This document shows positions 34,922-44,800 of a DNA stretch of 64,000 nucleotides, piece after piece. Source of the DNA: Chitinophagaceae bacterium UBA1931. GTDB lineage: Bacteria > Bacteroidota > Bacteroidia > Chitinophagales > Chitinophagaceae. Where the stretch lies: positions 558,001-622,000 of the forward strand of contig DDFJ01000001.1 in the NCBI GenBank assembly GCA_002337125.1. Direction: 5' to 3'. The notes under the pieces were generated by a model, which searched no databases, had not been told where the DNA came from, and saw only the letters and a program-made list of their open reading frames with translations. A program made the position numbers and the translations under genes. Within the stretch, counting starts at the first letter, position 1. Every line of letters starts with the position of its first letter.

Positions 34922-36169
34922 ATGAAGAAATATTTTCTGTACATATCGCTCATAAGTATAGTGCTTGTTGTTGCAGGTGTTGCAACGCAGCATGAATCAT
35001 TGTACAAACCTTTTGCATTAATCACAGCCATGAGTTTAGCAATTGGTTTGGGATCAGTGCCATCGTTAAAAGGTTATCAATACACAGCATGGATTATTAC
35101 AGCAGTTGTTGCAGGAATGATTTTTCCTGAAGCATTTAAAAGCTGGGGCAGTGTAAACCTGCGGGATAAGACTTTAATACTTGTCATCATTCAGCTGGTG
35201 ATGTTTGGCATGGGCACACATATGAGCCTGAAAGATTTCAGCGGTATTGCAACAACCGGAAAAGGTGTGCTGGTGGGTTTGTTCTGTCATTTTTCGGTGA
35301 TGCCGTTAATGGGTTTATTGCTCACAAAAGTTTTTCATTTTGAACCGGAGATTGCAGCAGGTATTATTTTGATTGGTAGTTGCAGCAGCGGTTTGGCAAG
35401 TAATGTGATGGTGTATTTAGCAAAAGCAAATCTTGTGCTGAGTGTAATTGTAACTGCTATGGCAACATTGGTTGCACCATTGCTGACTCCATTGCTGATG
35501 AAAACATTGGCAGGTACTTTGATTGAAGTGAAGTTTGTAGATATGATGATGGAGATTGTAAAGATTGTGCTCGTTCCTATTGGGGCTGCATTGCTGCACG
35601 ATTATTTAAAACGTGCAACAAAAGAGCAAGCCAAAAAAATATTTATTGCAGGAGCAATCAGTGCAATGTGGATTGTACTGCTGGTTGCAGTTCTGCAGAA
35701 AAATATAACAGATGTACATGTATTGCAATCTGCCAATCTCTCCGGTTTTTTTGCAGGAGCAGTTGTGGTGGGTATACTGTATCATTTGTTGTACAGCAGG
35801 TTTCCGCAATTGGATAAACTGATGCCGCTGATTTCGATGTTTGGCATTATTTATTTCACCACCGTAACAACAGCTGCAGGAAGGGAAAACCTGATGCGTG
35901 TGGGTTTGTTGTTGTTTATTGCTTCGGTCATTCATAATGCAGCAGGATATTTCTTTGGCTACTGGCTCAGCCGTTTGTTTGGCCTGGATGTAAATTCAAG
36001 CAGAACCATTGCTTTTGAAGTAGGTTTGCAAAATGGGGGTATGGCCAGCGGCATTGCAGGAAGTATGGGCAAGTTGGGAACAGTTGGTCTTGCAGCAGCA
36101 GTGTTTAGTCCTTGGATGAATATCAGCGGAAGTATATTGGCAAATTACTGGCGAAAACGGAAAAGTTAG
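34922..36169 (+). CDS. BASS-family (bile acid:sodium symporter-like) transporter
   Basis: The 415-aa protein has about ten transmembrane helices. Diagnostic segments are VMFGMGTHMSLKDF (near residue 95), GSCSSGLASNVMVYLAKANL (near 152) and FEVGLQNGGMASGIAGSMG (near 365), the crossover helices of the sodium-binding core. Bacterial BASS proteins carry organic acids such as pantoate, pyruvate or other carboxylates besides bile acids. An uptake or efflux role for a sugar acid of this locus is plausible. This is the third transporter in the cluster. Confidence 0.88.
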   Translation: MKKYFLYISLISIVLVVAGVATQHESLYKPFALITAMSLAIGLGSVPSLKGYQYTAWIITAVVAGMIFPEAFKSWGSVNLRDKTLILVIIQLVMFGMGTHMSLKDFSGIATTGKGVLVGLFCHFSVMPLMGLLLTKVFHFEPEIAAGIILIGSCSSGLASNVMVYLAKANLVLSVIVTAMATLVAPLLTPLLMKTLAGTLIEVKFVDMMMEIVKIVLVPIGAALLHDYLKRATKEQAKKIFIAGAISAMWIVLLVAVLQKNITDVHVLQSANLSGFFAGAVVVGILYHLLYSRFPQLDKLMPLISMFGIIYFTTVTTAAGRENLMRVGLLLFIASVIHNAAGYFFGYWLSRLFGLDVNSSRTIAFEVGLQNGGMASGIAGSMGKLGTVGLAAAVFSPWMNISGSILANYWRKRKS

Positions 36170-36238
36170 AAAATTATAGGATAAATAAAAGATTGCTTGC
36201 TAGTAAGAAAGAGTTATTGAAAAGAAAAAATTAAAAAC

Positions 36239-37312
36239 ATGAAGATTGAAAATTTTGAACTGTTTACAGCAAAAGCAAAACTGAATAAACCTATTGCTGA
36301 TGCCACACATACATTAACTGAAATATCGTTTATTGTTGTGCGCATTTATACCAAAAGCGGAACAATGGGCGAAGCATATTTATTAAGTTTTCAGTACAGT
36401 CCGCAGGCAATTATTGGTGCATTAAAAGATCAGGGACAATATTTAATTGGTGAAGATGTATGCAACACAGTGAAAGTTTATACCGCTTTAAATCATACCA
36501 ATGAATATTTTGGAAATGAAGGCATCAACCGCTGGGCACAGGCTGCATACAATATTGCCATGTGGGATGCATGGTGCAAAATTTTAAAACAACCTATCTG
36601 GAAAGTGCTGGGTAATTCAGCAAGAAAAATTCCTGCTTATGGCAGTGGCGGTTGGATCAGTTACAGCATTGATGAACTGGTGGATGAAGTAAAAGGTTAT
36701 GCTGCAAGAGGATTTAAATCAGTAAAAATAAAAGTAGGTAAACCCGATTGGCGTGAAGACCTTGAACGTTTGCAAATCGTTCGTGAAGCTGTTGGACCAT
36801 CCATTAAAATCATGATGGATGCCAACCAGGGAATGAATGTACCTGATGCATTGGCATTGGCAAGAGCAGCACGTAACATCGGTATTCAATGGTTTGAAGA
36901 ACCAATTGATCATGCCGATTATGAAGGTTACAGTATTCTGCGTAACCAGGCTGGTATTTCATTGGCAATGGGCGAACGTGAATACAGCGCAACTCCTTTG
37001 CGTGAATTATTAAAACGTAATGCACTCGACATCTGGCAACCGGATATTTTGCGTTTGGGTGGAGTGGAAGCATGGCGTAACAGTGCAGCACTTGCCGGCG
37101 CATACAATGTGCCTGTATTGCCGCATTATTACAAGGATTATGATGTGCCGTTGCTTTCAACAATTCCCAATGGTGCAGGAACAGAATCATTCGACTGGAT
37201 TGATCCGTTGATTGATAACCCCGTGAAGTTTGATGATGGATTTGCAGTGCCGCACGATGTACCGGGCTGGGGCTTTACGTTTAAAGATGAATTTTTAACA
37301 GCAGTTAAGTAA
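36239..37312 (+). CDS. Mandelate racemase / muconate lactonizing enzyme family protein
   Basis: The 357-aa cytoplasmic protein is an enolase-superfamily member with a capping domain and beta/alpha barrel. Acid/base residues are the Lys163-x-Lys165 pair (SVKIKVG), metal ligands Asp194 (MDANQG), Glu220 (WFEEP) and Glu246 (MGERE), and His296 (VLPHYYKD) with Asp269 (WQPD). A KxK plus His-Asp dyad is the mandelate-racemase arrangement used by many acid-sugar dehydratases and epimerases. It probably abstracts the alpha-proton of a sugar acid. The substrate cannot be named. It lies between the BASS transporter and the GH2 gene. Confidence 0.9.
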   Translation: MKIENFELFTAKAKLNKPIADATHTLTEISFIVVRIYTKSGTMGEAYLLSFQYSPQAIIGALKDQGQYLIGEDVCNTVKVYTALNHTNEYFGNEGINRWAQAAYNIAMWDAWCKILKQPIWKVLGNSARKIPAYGSGGWISYSIDELVDEVKGYAARGFKSVKIKVGKPDWREDLERLQIVREAVGPSIKIMMDANQGMNVPDALALARAARNIGIQWFEEPIDHADYEGYSILRNQAGISLAMGEREYSATPLRELLKRNALDIWQPDILRLGGVEAWRNSAALAGAYNVPVLPHYYKDYDVPLLSTIPNGAGTESFDWIDPLIDNPVKFDDGFAVPHDVPGWGFTFKDEFLTAVK

Positions 37313-37320
37313 GAATAATT

Positions 37321-40300
37321 ATGTTATCAACTGAAGTACAGATGGCATCATCGTTGCGTCGCACACTTGTACGCCGGAATGTGTTGTTCAGCAAATTAAA
37401 AAAGCAAAAGTCAAAAATAAAAAGCTTGTCTTTCTTTTACTTTTTACTTTTTACTTTTCACTTCTCCCAGGCTCAGCTGGTTGATAAAACACCTGCACCT
37501 GTACCTGTTGCACCTTCTGTTTACAACCGTGAACCTTACGAAGATCCATTGGTAAGCGGCATCAACAGGGAACTGTCGAGAGCAACTGCTTATTCTTTTG
37601 CAAGCGTTGCAGATGCATTAACAAACGACAGGGAAAAAAGCGGTCGTTATATTTCATTAAATGGTCAATGGGATTTTGCATTTGCATTAAAGCCCGGCGA
37701 TGAGCCCAAAGATTTTTACAAAAGCAAAGTCAGTGGCTGGAAAAAAATTACTGTTCCTTCCAACTGGGAAATGCAGGGATATGATCAGCCTATTTACAAA
37801 AGTGCGGTATATCCTTTCCGCCCTGTTAATCCACCTTATGTTCCGAAAGATTATAACGGTGTTGGTTGTTATCAAAAAACATTTACTGTGCCTGCTGAAT
37901 GGAAGGACAAGAATATTTCCATTCATTTTGGTGGAGTAAGTTCAGCATATAAATTATGGATCAACGGAAAGTTTGCAGGTTATGCTGAAGACAGTTTTCT
38001 TCCAAGTGAATTTAATATCACGCCTTATCTCCAGGAAGGAGAAAATGTAATTTCTGTTTGGGTCATCCGCTGGAGCGATGGAAGTTTTTTAGAAGACCAG
38101 GATCAGTGGCGCATGAGTGGCATTCATCGTGAAGTGTATTTAATGGCAGAACCAAAACTGCGTATTGCCGATTTCTTTTATCAGACAAAACTGGATAAAG
38201 AATACAAAGATGCAGTGCTGAGCATTCGTCCGAGAATTGAAAACCTTACCGGTCGTGAAATGAATGGTTATGTATTGAAAGCACAGTTGTTTGATGCAAA
38301 CAATCAGGTGCTGTTAACAAAGCCATTGCAGAAACCAGCAGCTGAAATCATTAATGAAATTCATCCACGCCTCGATAGAGTAAAGTTTGGTTTGATGGAA
38401 ACAACCATCAGCAATCCCAAAAAATGGAGTCCTGAAGAACCCAACCTGTATAAACTGGTATTGAGTCTTGAAGATAGTACCGGAAATGTTCTTGAAGTAA
38501 AAACATGCAATGTTGGTTTCCGCTCAATCGAATTCAGGAAGAGCGACAGCAAATTACTCATCAATGGAAAGTTAACTTACTTGTATGGAGTTAATCGTCC
38601 CGATCATCATCCAACAAGAGGTAAGGCATTAACAAGAGAAGATATTCTTCAGGATATAAAAACTATCAAACAATTCAACTTTAATTGTATTCGGCTGTCG
38701 CATTATCCCAGCGATCCTTATTTGCTTGATCTATGCGATCAGTTTGGTATCATGGTCATTGATGAAGCCAATCTTGAAACACATGGTCTTGGTGGTAAAC
38801 TCGATCATGATCCGCAATGGACCGCAGCATACATTGAACGTGTAAGCCGCATGGCGTTGCGTGATAAAAATCATCCTGCCATTGTTATGTGGAGTTTGGG
38901 TAATGAAGCAGGCAGTGGACCAAATCATGCAGCAATGGCTGGCTGGATCAAAGATTTTGATATCACCCGTCCTTTGCATTACGAACCTGCAATGGGTAGT
39001 CCAAAAGAAGAAGGTTATATTGATCCAAGTGATCCACATTATTTAAAAAGCAATGATCATTCGCACCGCATACAAAATCCACTCGATCAGTATTATGTGG
39101 ATGTGGTGAGCAGAATGTATCCGGCATTATATACCGCACCTTTGCTGGCCAACCAACCTAACGGTGATCATCGTCCCATTTTCTTTTGCGAATATGCACA
39201 TGCAATGGGCAACAGCGCAGGTAATTTAATTGACTTCTGGAATCAATGGTGCAATACGCCACGTATCATAGGTGGATGTATCTGGGAATTTAAAGACCAG
39301 GCATTGGAAAAAACAGGTGCAAATGGCGTGAAGTACTATGCGTATGGTGGCGACTTTGGTGAAAAGTATTATGATGATTTCACCATCAAAGGAATTGTAA
39401 CTGCCGACGGAAGACCAAAAGAAGCGATGTATGAATGCAAACGCATTTTTCAACCCATACAGGTTGAATGGGCCGATTCAGTAAAAGGAATCATCCGCAT
39501 CATCAACAGGAGTGAAGTAAAGAATGTGAATGCATACACCGCATATATTTCTGTGAGAGAAGATGGAAAAATAATTTCCACGCAACAGGTTGGTGGAATT
39601 GATGTGGCACCTGCAACTACTGTTGAGTTTCCAATTGCAAGATGGCTGCCGAAAACAAAAGCCGGTTCAGAATATCATGTTGATGTAAAGTTTGTTTTGC
39701 AGAAAGCAACAACATGGGCTGAAAGTGGATTTGAAATTGCGTCTGATCAATTACTGCTTCAACAGGTTAAAAAGCAAGAAAAGGAAATTGTTCATAAAGC
39801 AGGAGTACGTGTTGATGAATCAACTGAATTCATCACAGCCAAAGGAGATGGGTTTATTATTAAATTTTCAAAGAAGAAAAGCGGTGGATTGATTTCTTAC
39901 TTTGTTAATGGAAGTGAAAAAATTGCAGAACCAATTATTCCTCATTTTACAAGACCACTTACTGATAACGACAGGAGGGGTTGGAAGTCTCAACGTAAAC
40001 TCTGGCAGTGGTATGAATCAAAGCCAGAACTTGTATCATCAATCATCAGCAGCAATAAAGAAAATGAACTGGTGATCAGAACAAGCTATTCATTGATTAA
40101 CGACAGTGCTTTAGTGTTTGTTGATTATACAATTGCCGGTAACGGTGTAATCAAAGTTGATTATACATTAAAAGCAGATCAGCATCTGCCAAATATTCCC
40201 AAAGTGGGAATGCAGGGCGCAATCAACAACAGTTATAGTCAGATTGAATACTTTGGTCGTGGACCTTACGAAAACTATATCGACAGGAAATATGGTTCTG

Positions 40301-40710
40301 ATGTTGGTTTGTACAATCAAAACATCAGCAATTTCATGGAGCCCTATGTTGTGCCGCAGGAAAATGGAAACCGAACCGATGTAAGATGGATGTACCTGTA
40401 TCATCCTTCATCAAAAGATGGGTTTTTAATTGTTGCCGACAGTTTACTCAGCATGAGTGCATGGCCATATACGGAAGAAAATATTTCAAAAGCAAAACAT
40501 ACCATCGATTTAAAACCGGCAGGGTTTATCACACTCAACATTGATTTAATACAGATGGGTGTAGGTGGTAACGACAGTTGGAGCGATGTGGCTGCACCAT
40601 TGGAGCAATACCAAATCAAAGCAAAAAATTATCATTACAGTTTTTATTTAGTACCGTTTAATTCAAAAAAGAAATCAGCAGGTGAAAGAGCGAAAGAAGT
40701 TAAGTTTTGA
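37321..40710 (+). CDS. GH2 beta-galactosidase-like enzyme
   Basis: This 1129-aa protein has the full LacZ-type layout: sugar-binding jelly roll (about 95-275), Ig-like domain, TIM barrel, second Ig-like domain and the beta-galactosidase small-chain domain (850-1110). The acid/base Glu is in MWSLGNEAGSG (near 525) and the nucleophile Glu in FFCEYAHAMGNS (near 623). The N-terminus is long and odd: after about 25 residues without signal character, KLKKQKSKIKSLSFFYF and FSQAQ form a signal peptide encoded by an AAAAGTAAAAAG-type low-complexity repeat. Substrate could be beta-galactoside or a related sugar. Confidence 0.93.
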   Translation: MLSTEVQMASSLRRTLVRRNVLFSKLKKQKSKIKSLSFFYFLLFTFHFSQAQLVDKTPAPVPVAPSVYNREPYEDPLVSGINRELSRATAYSFASVADALTNDREKSGRYISLNGQWDFAFALKPGDEPKDFYKSKVSGWKKITVPSNWEMQGYDQPIYKSAVYPFRPVNPPYVPKDYNGVGCYQKTFTVPAEWKDKNISIHFGGVSSAYKLWINGKFAGYAEDSFLPSEFNITPYLQEGENVISVWVIRWSDGSFLEDQDQWRMSGIHREVYLMAEPKLRIADFFYQTKLDKEYKDAVLSIRPRIENLTGREMNGYVLKAQLFDANNQVLLTKPLQKPAAEIINEIHPRLDRVKFGLMETTISNPKKWSPEEPNLYKLVLSLEDSTGNVLEVKTCNVGFRSIEFRKSDSKLLINGKLTYLYGVNRPDHHPTRGKALTREDILQDIKTIKQFNFNCIRLSHYPSDPYLLDLCDQFGIMVIDEANLETHGLGGKLDHDPQWTAAYIERVSRMALRDKNHPAIVMWSLGNEAGSGPNHAAMAGWIKDFDITRPLHYEPAMGSPKEEGYIDPSDPHYLKSNDHSHRIQNPLDQYYVDVVSRMYPALYTAPLLANQPNGDHRPIFFCEYAHAMGNSAGNLIDFWNQWCNTPRIIGGCIWEFKDQALEKTGANGVKYYAYGGDFGEKYYDDFTIKGIVTADGRPKEAMYECKRIFQPIQVEWADSVKGIIRIINRSEVKNVNAYTAYISVREDGKIISTQQVGGIDVAPATTVEFPIARWLPKTKAGSEYHVDVKFVLQKATTWAESGFEIASDQLLLQQVKKQEKEIVHKAGVRVDESTEFITAKGDGFIIKFSKKKSGGLISYFVNGSEKIAEPIIPHFTRPLTDNDRRGWKSQRKLWQWYESKPELVSSIISSNKENELVIRTSYSLINDSALVFVDYTIAGNGVIKVDYTLKADQHLPNIPKVGMQGAINNSYSQIEYFGRGPYENYIDRKYGSDVGLYNQNISNFMEPYVVPQENGNRTDVRWMYLYHPSSKDGFLIVADSLLSMSAWPYTEENISKAKHTIDLKPAGFITLNIDLIQMGVGGNDSWSDVAAPLEQYQIKAKNYHYSFYLVPFNSKKKSAGERAKEVKF

Positions 40711-41833
40711 GACAAAGAGGCAAGGAGGCAAAGAGGCAATAAGGCACAGAGGTGCAAAGTTTTTCTTTGTGTTACTTAGTGTTCTTAGTGTCTTTGTGGT
40801 TCACGCACAGGTACCGCAGGATGTTATGCAGAAAGTGTACAACGAAGTAAAAACGCCTTACAAATATGGTTTGGTTATTACTCCGCAAAACAGTTCAAAG
40901 AAAATTGATTGTCCCTCCGTTTTCCGCAAAGGCAATTCCTGGTTTATGACTTACATCCAGTTTGATGGTCGTGGTTATGAAACATGGATCGCCAAAAGCA
41001 AAGACCTTCTTCACTGGACAACACTCGGCCGCATCATGAGTTTCTCCGATACAACAGATTGGGATAATAACCAGAAGGCTGGATATATTTCTCTGCAGAA
41101 TACAAAATGGGGAGGCAATTATGAACTGGAAAAATTTCAGAACAAATACTGGATGAGTTATATCGGTGGTAAAGATTCCGGTTACGAAGCAGGCCCGTTG
41201 GCTATTGGTATTGCAAGTACTGCAAGTGATCCATCAAAACAACATGAATGGAACCGTTTGCAACAACCGGTTTTGAGTATAACTGATAAAGATATCCGCT
41301 GGTGGGAAAACCGGAAATTATACAAGAGCACAGTCATCAGGGATAAAAGCAAATCACTCGGCAGTGAGTTTATTATGTACTATAATGCCAATGGCGACAG
41401 CAGCGGTAATAAACCCAAATGGCGTTGGTTTGAACGTATTGGTATGGCTGTGAGTGATGATATGGTTACATGGAAACGTTACTGTGCTGATCCGGTGATG
41501 GAACATGGACAGGGCATTACCGGCGATCCTGTACTGCAGAAAATGAATGATGTGTGGGTGATGTTTTACTTTGGTGCATTCTGGACCGGCAGGGAAAAAG
41601 AAACCTTCAACCGTTTTGCCTGCAGTTACGACCTGGTTAACTGGACCGATTGGAAAGGCGATGATCTCATCAAACCATCAGAAGAATATGATGCAAAGTA
41701 TGCACATAAAAGCTACGTGGTGAAATGGAAAGAAGTTGTATATCACTTTTACTGTTCCGTCGATAAAAAAGATAACAGAGGTATAGCTGTTGCCACTTCT
41801 GTTGACAAAGGAAAGAGTAACTTAGCGTTTTGA
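40682..41833 (+). CDS. Secreted five-bladed beta-propeller glycosidase (GH43-like)
   Basis: The 383-aa protein shows a five-bladed propeller with repeated W/Y-rich strands: KIDCPSVFRKGNSWFMTYIQF with a candidate catalytic Asp near residue 79, SKDLLHWTTLG, and GDPVLQKMNDVWVMFYFG near 283. This is GH43-like, though a precise family is not certain. The start is probably GTG at 40682, overlapping the end of the GH2 gene by 29 bp. Its signal peptide (AKFFFVLLSVLSVFVVHAQ) is encoded by a CACAGAG/CTTTGTG dispersed repeat, related to 29301-29372. Confidence 0.8.
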   Translation: MKERKKLSFETKRQGGKEAIRHRGAKFFFVLLSVLSVFVVHAQVPQDVMQKVYNEVKTPYKYGLVITPQNSSKKIDCPSVFRKGNSWFMTYIQFDGRGYETWIAKSKDLLHWTTLGRIMSFSDTTDWDNNQKAGYISLQNTKWGGNYELEKFQNKYWMSYIGGKDSGYEAGPLAIGIASTASDPSKQHEWNRLQQPVLSITDKDIRWWENRKLYKSTVIRDKSKSLGSEFIMYYNANGDSSGNKPKWRWFERIGMAVSDDMVTWKRYCADPVMEHGQGITGDPVLQKMNDVWVMFYFGAFWTGREKETFNRFACSYDLVNWTDWKGDDLIKPSEEYDAKYAHKSYVVKWKEVVYHFYCSVDKKDNRGIAVATSVDKGKSNLAF

Positions 41834-41853
41834 TTATTTGAAGTTGTTTGCTG

Positions 41854-44800
41854 ATGTATAGAAAGATATTGTTATTGGTTTTGTTTGCCTGTTTGTTCTT
41901 AGCAGATGTAACGGCACAGAAAAGTATTGAACAAAATTTTCTCAATCCTCCGGCATCTGCAAAGCCATGGGTGTTTTGGTACTGGATGCATGGTGCTGTT
42001 TCTAAGCAGGGAATTACGGCCGATCTTGAAGCAATGAAACAAGTAGGCATTGGTGGCGCATATCTCATGCCCATAAAAGATACGACCTCTTCAATTCCGT
42101 TTCAGCCAACTGTTCGTCAGTTGACTCCTGAGTTCTGGTCAATGGTAAAGTTTGCCATGCAGGAAGCAAAGCGTTTAAACTTGCAACTCGGTATGCATGT
42201 AAGCGATGGATTCGCACTTGCAGGCGGGCCATGGATTACTCCTGAACTTTCCATGCAGAAATTAGTGTGGAGCAAAACTTATTTTAAGGAAGGCGATACT
42301 AATAAAATCAATCTGCCCAAACCGGAAGCATACAACGATTATTACAAAGACATTTCTGTATTTGCATATCCGGCCAATTGCATCAATCCTTTTTGCGAAG
42401 TGATTCCTGTTCCGAAAGTAACTGCCAGCAATGGCGCAAAGGTTGCTTTTCTTGCTTTCCCACATGAAGGCAATGAAACATTCAAGAGCGATACTGCATG
42501 CTGGATTCAATACAAATACCCGCAGGCATATACCTGTCGTTCAGTTAAAATCCGCACCGGTGGAAATAATTACCAGGCATTGCGGCTGATCGTTCAGTCG
42601 AGTGATGATGGAAAACAATTCAGCACAGTCACAAGGCTTGATCCTCCACGTCACGGCTGGCAGGATAACGATGAAGATGTAACCTATGCCATTCCATCAA
42701 CAACAGCAAAATACTTCCGCTTTGTTTACGATAAAGACGGATCAGAACCGGGAGCAGAAGATCTGGATGCTGCCAAATGGAAACCTTCATTAAAAGTAAT
42801 GGGCATTTTTTTGAGTGATGAACCGGTTATTCATCAATACGAATCAAAGAATGGCTCTATGTGGCGCATCAGCAAAAACACAACCGAACTGCAGGTGCCT
42901 GCTGATGTGGCAATCCCTTTAAAAAATATTCTGAACATTACAGATAAGATGGATGCTGATGGAAACCTTAACTGGACTCCACCGGTTGCAGGCGATTGGG
43001 TGATTGTGCGTATCGGTCATACATCAACCGGTCATACAAACTATACAGGTGGTGCAGGTCTTGGATTGGAGTGTGATAAGTTTAATGCTGATGCTGTAAA
43101 GCTGCAGTTCAACAACTGGTTTGCAAAAGCATTCAGCGAAACAGATCCATCGCTTGCAAAACAAGTATTAAAGCTGCTGCACATTGATAGCTGGGAATGT
43201 GGAAGCCAGAACTGGAGCGATAATTTTCCGGCTGAGTTTAAAAAGAGAAGAGGTTACGACCTGATGCCCTATTTGCTTGTAATGACGGGCGTGCCTTTAC
43301 AGGATGCAGAAACATCGGAGAAAGTATTGCACGATGTACGGCAAACAATTGCTGAACTGGTAAATGATGTGTTTTATACGGTGATGAAAAATGAAGCTCA
43401 TGCAAAAGGTTGTATTGTAAGTGCCGAATCGGTTGCGCCTACAATGATGAGTGATGGTTTACTGCATTACAAAAATGCTGATCTGCCAATGGGTGAGTTC
43501 TGGTTCAACAGTCCCACACACGATAAACCCAATGATATGCTCGATGCTATCAGTGGTGCGCATGTGTATGGTAAAAAAATTATCCAGGCCGAATCATTTA
43601 CAACAGTGCGCATGGACTGGAGCGAACATCCCGGCAGTTTAAAAATTGCAGGCGACAGAAACTTTGCGCTGGGTATTAATAAAATGGTGATGCATGTGTT
43701 TGCACTTAATCCGTTCACGGATCGTAAACCCGGTGTTACATTGGATGGAGTTGGATTGTATTTTCAGCGTGACCAGACATGGTTTCAGCAAAGCAAAGCA
43801 TGGATTGATTATTTAACCCGTTGCCAGGCATTGCTGCAAATGGGAAATCCTGTTGTGGATATTGCTGTGTTTACAGGCGAAGAACTTCCACGCCGTTCAT
43901 TATTGCCTGATCGTTTGGTGAATACATTGCCCGGAATTTTTGGTGCAGAAAAAGTGGAAGCAGAGAAAAAGCGTTTGGAAAACAACGGTCAACCATTGCG
44001 GCAAAAACCTGATGGCGTGATTAACTCAGCAAACATGGCCGATCCGGAAAACTGGATTGATCCGTTAAATGGTTACAGTTACGATTCATTTAATCCCGAT
44101 GCATTGCTACTCATGAAAGTAAAGAATGGAAGGGTAGTGTTGCCCGGTGGCGCAAGCTATGCTGTGTTGGTTTTCCCCGATTTTCATCAAGGCAATCCAA
44201 ATAATCATTCAATGTCTTTACCAGTTGCAAAAAAAATACTGCAATTGCTGAACGATGGTGCAAAGATGATTATGAGTAAAGATTATGTGCAGGGCGAAGG
44301 AATGAACGATAACGACAGTGAACTGAAAAATACAATCGCTGAAATATTGAAGCCCGGCAAAAAAGGAAAGCTGGTGCTTACACCTTATACCGATGCTGAT
44401 TTCAGTAAGCTTGGAATAGAAAAAGATCTGTTCATCAATAACAGAAACAAAACACTGAACAATACCATTGCATGGACACATCGTACTACAGCTGATGCAG
44501 AAATTTATTTTGTGTCCAATCAAACATCAGCAGCTCAACAATTTTCTGTTCAATTCAGAGATGGGAAAGATAAGTACATGGAATTGTGGGATCCAATATC
44601 AGGAGCAATTTCTGATATGAGTTTTGATCCTAAAGCAAACAAATATGAAATAGGGATACCTGCAGGTACTTCTTATTTTTATGTGTTCCGCAAAGCACAT
44701 AGCAAAGGACTTGCTGCAATGGGAACTGCTCCTGCAAAAAAAATAGAACTTGTTCTTCCTGCAAAAGCCTGGCGTGTTCAGTTCGATAAAAATTTCGGCG

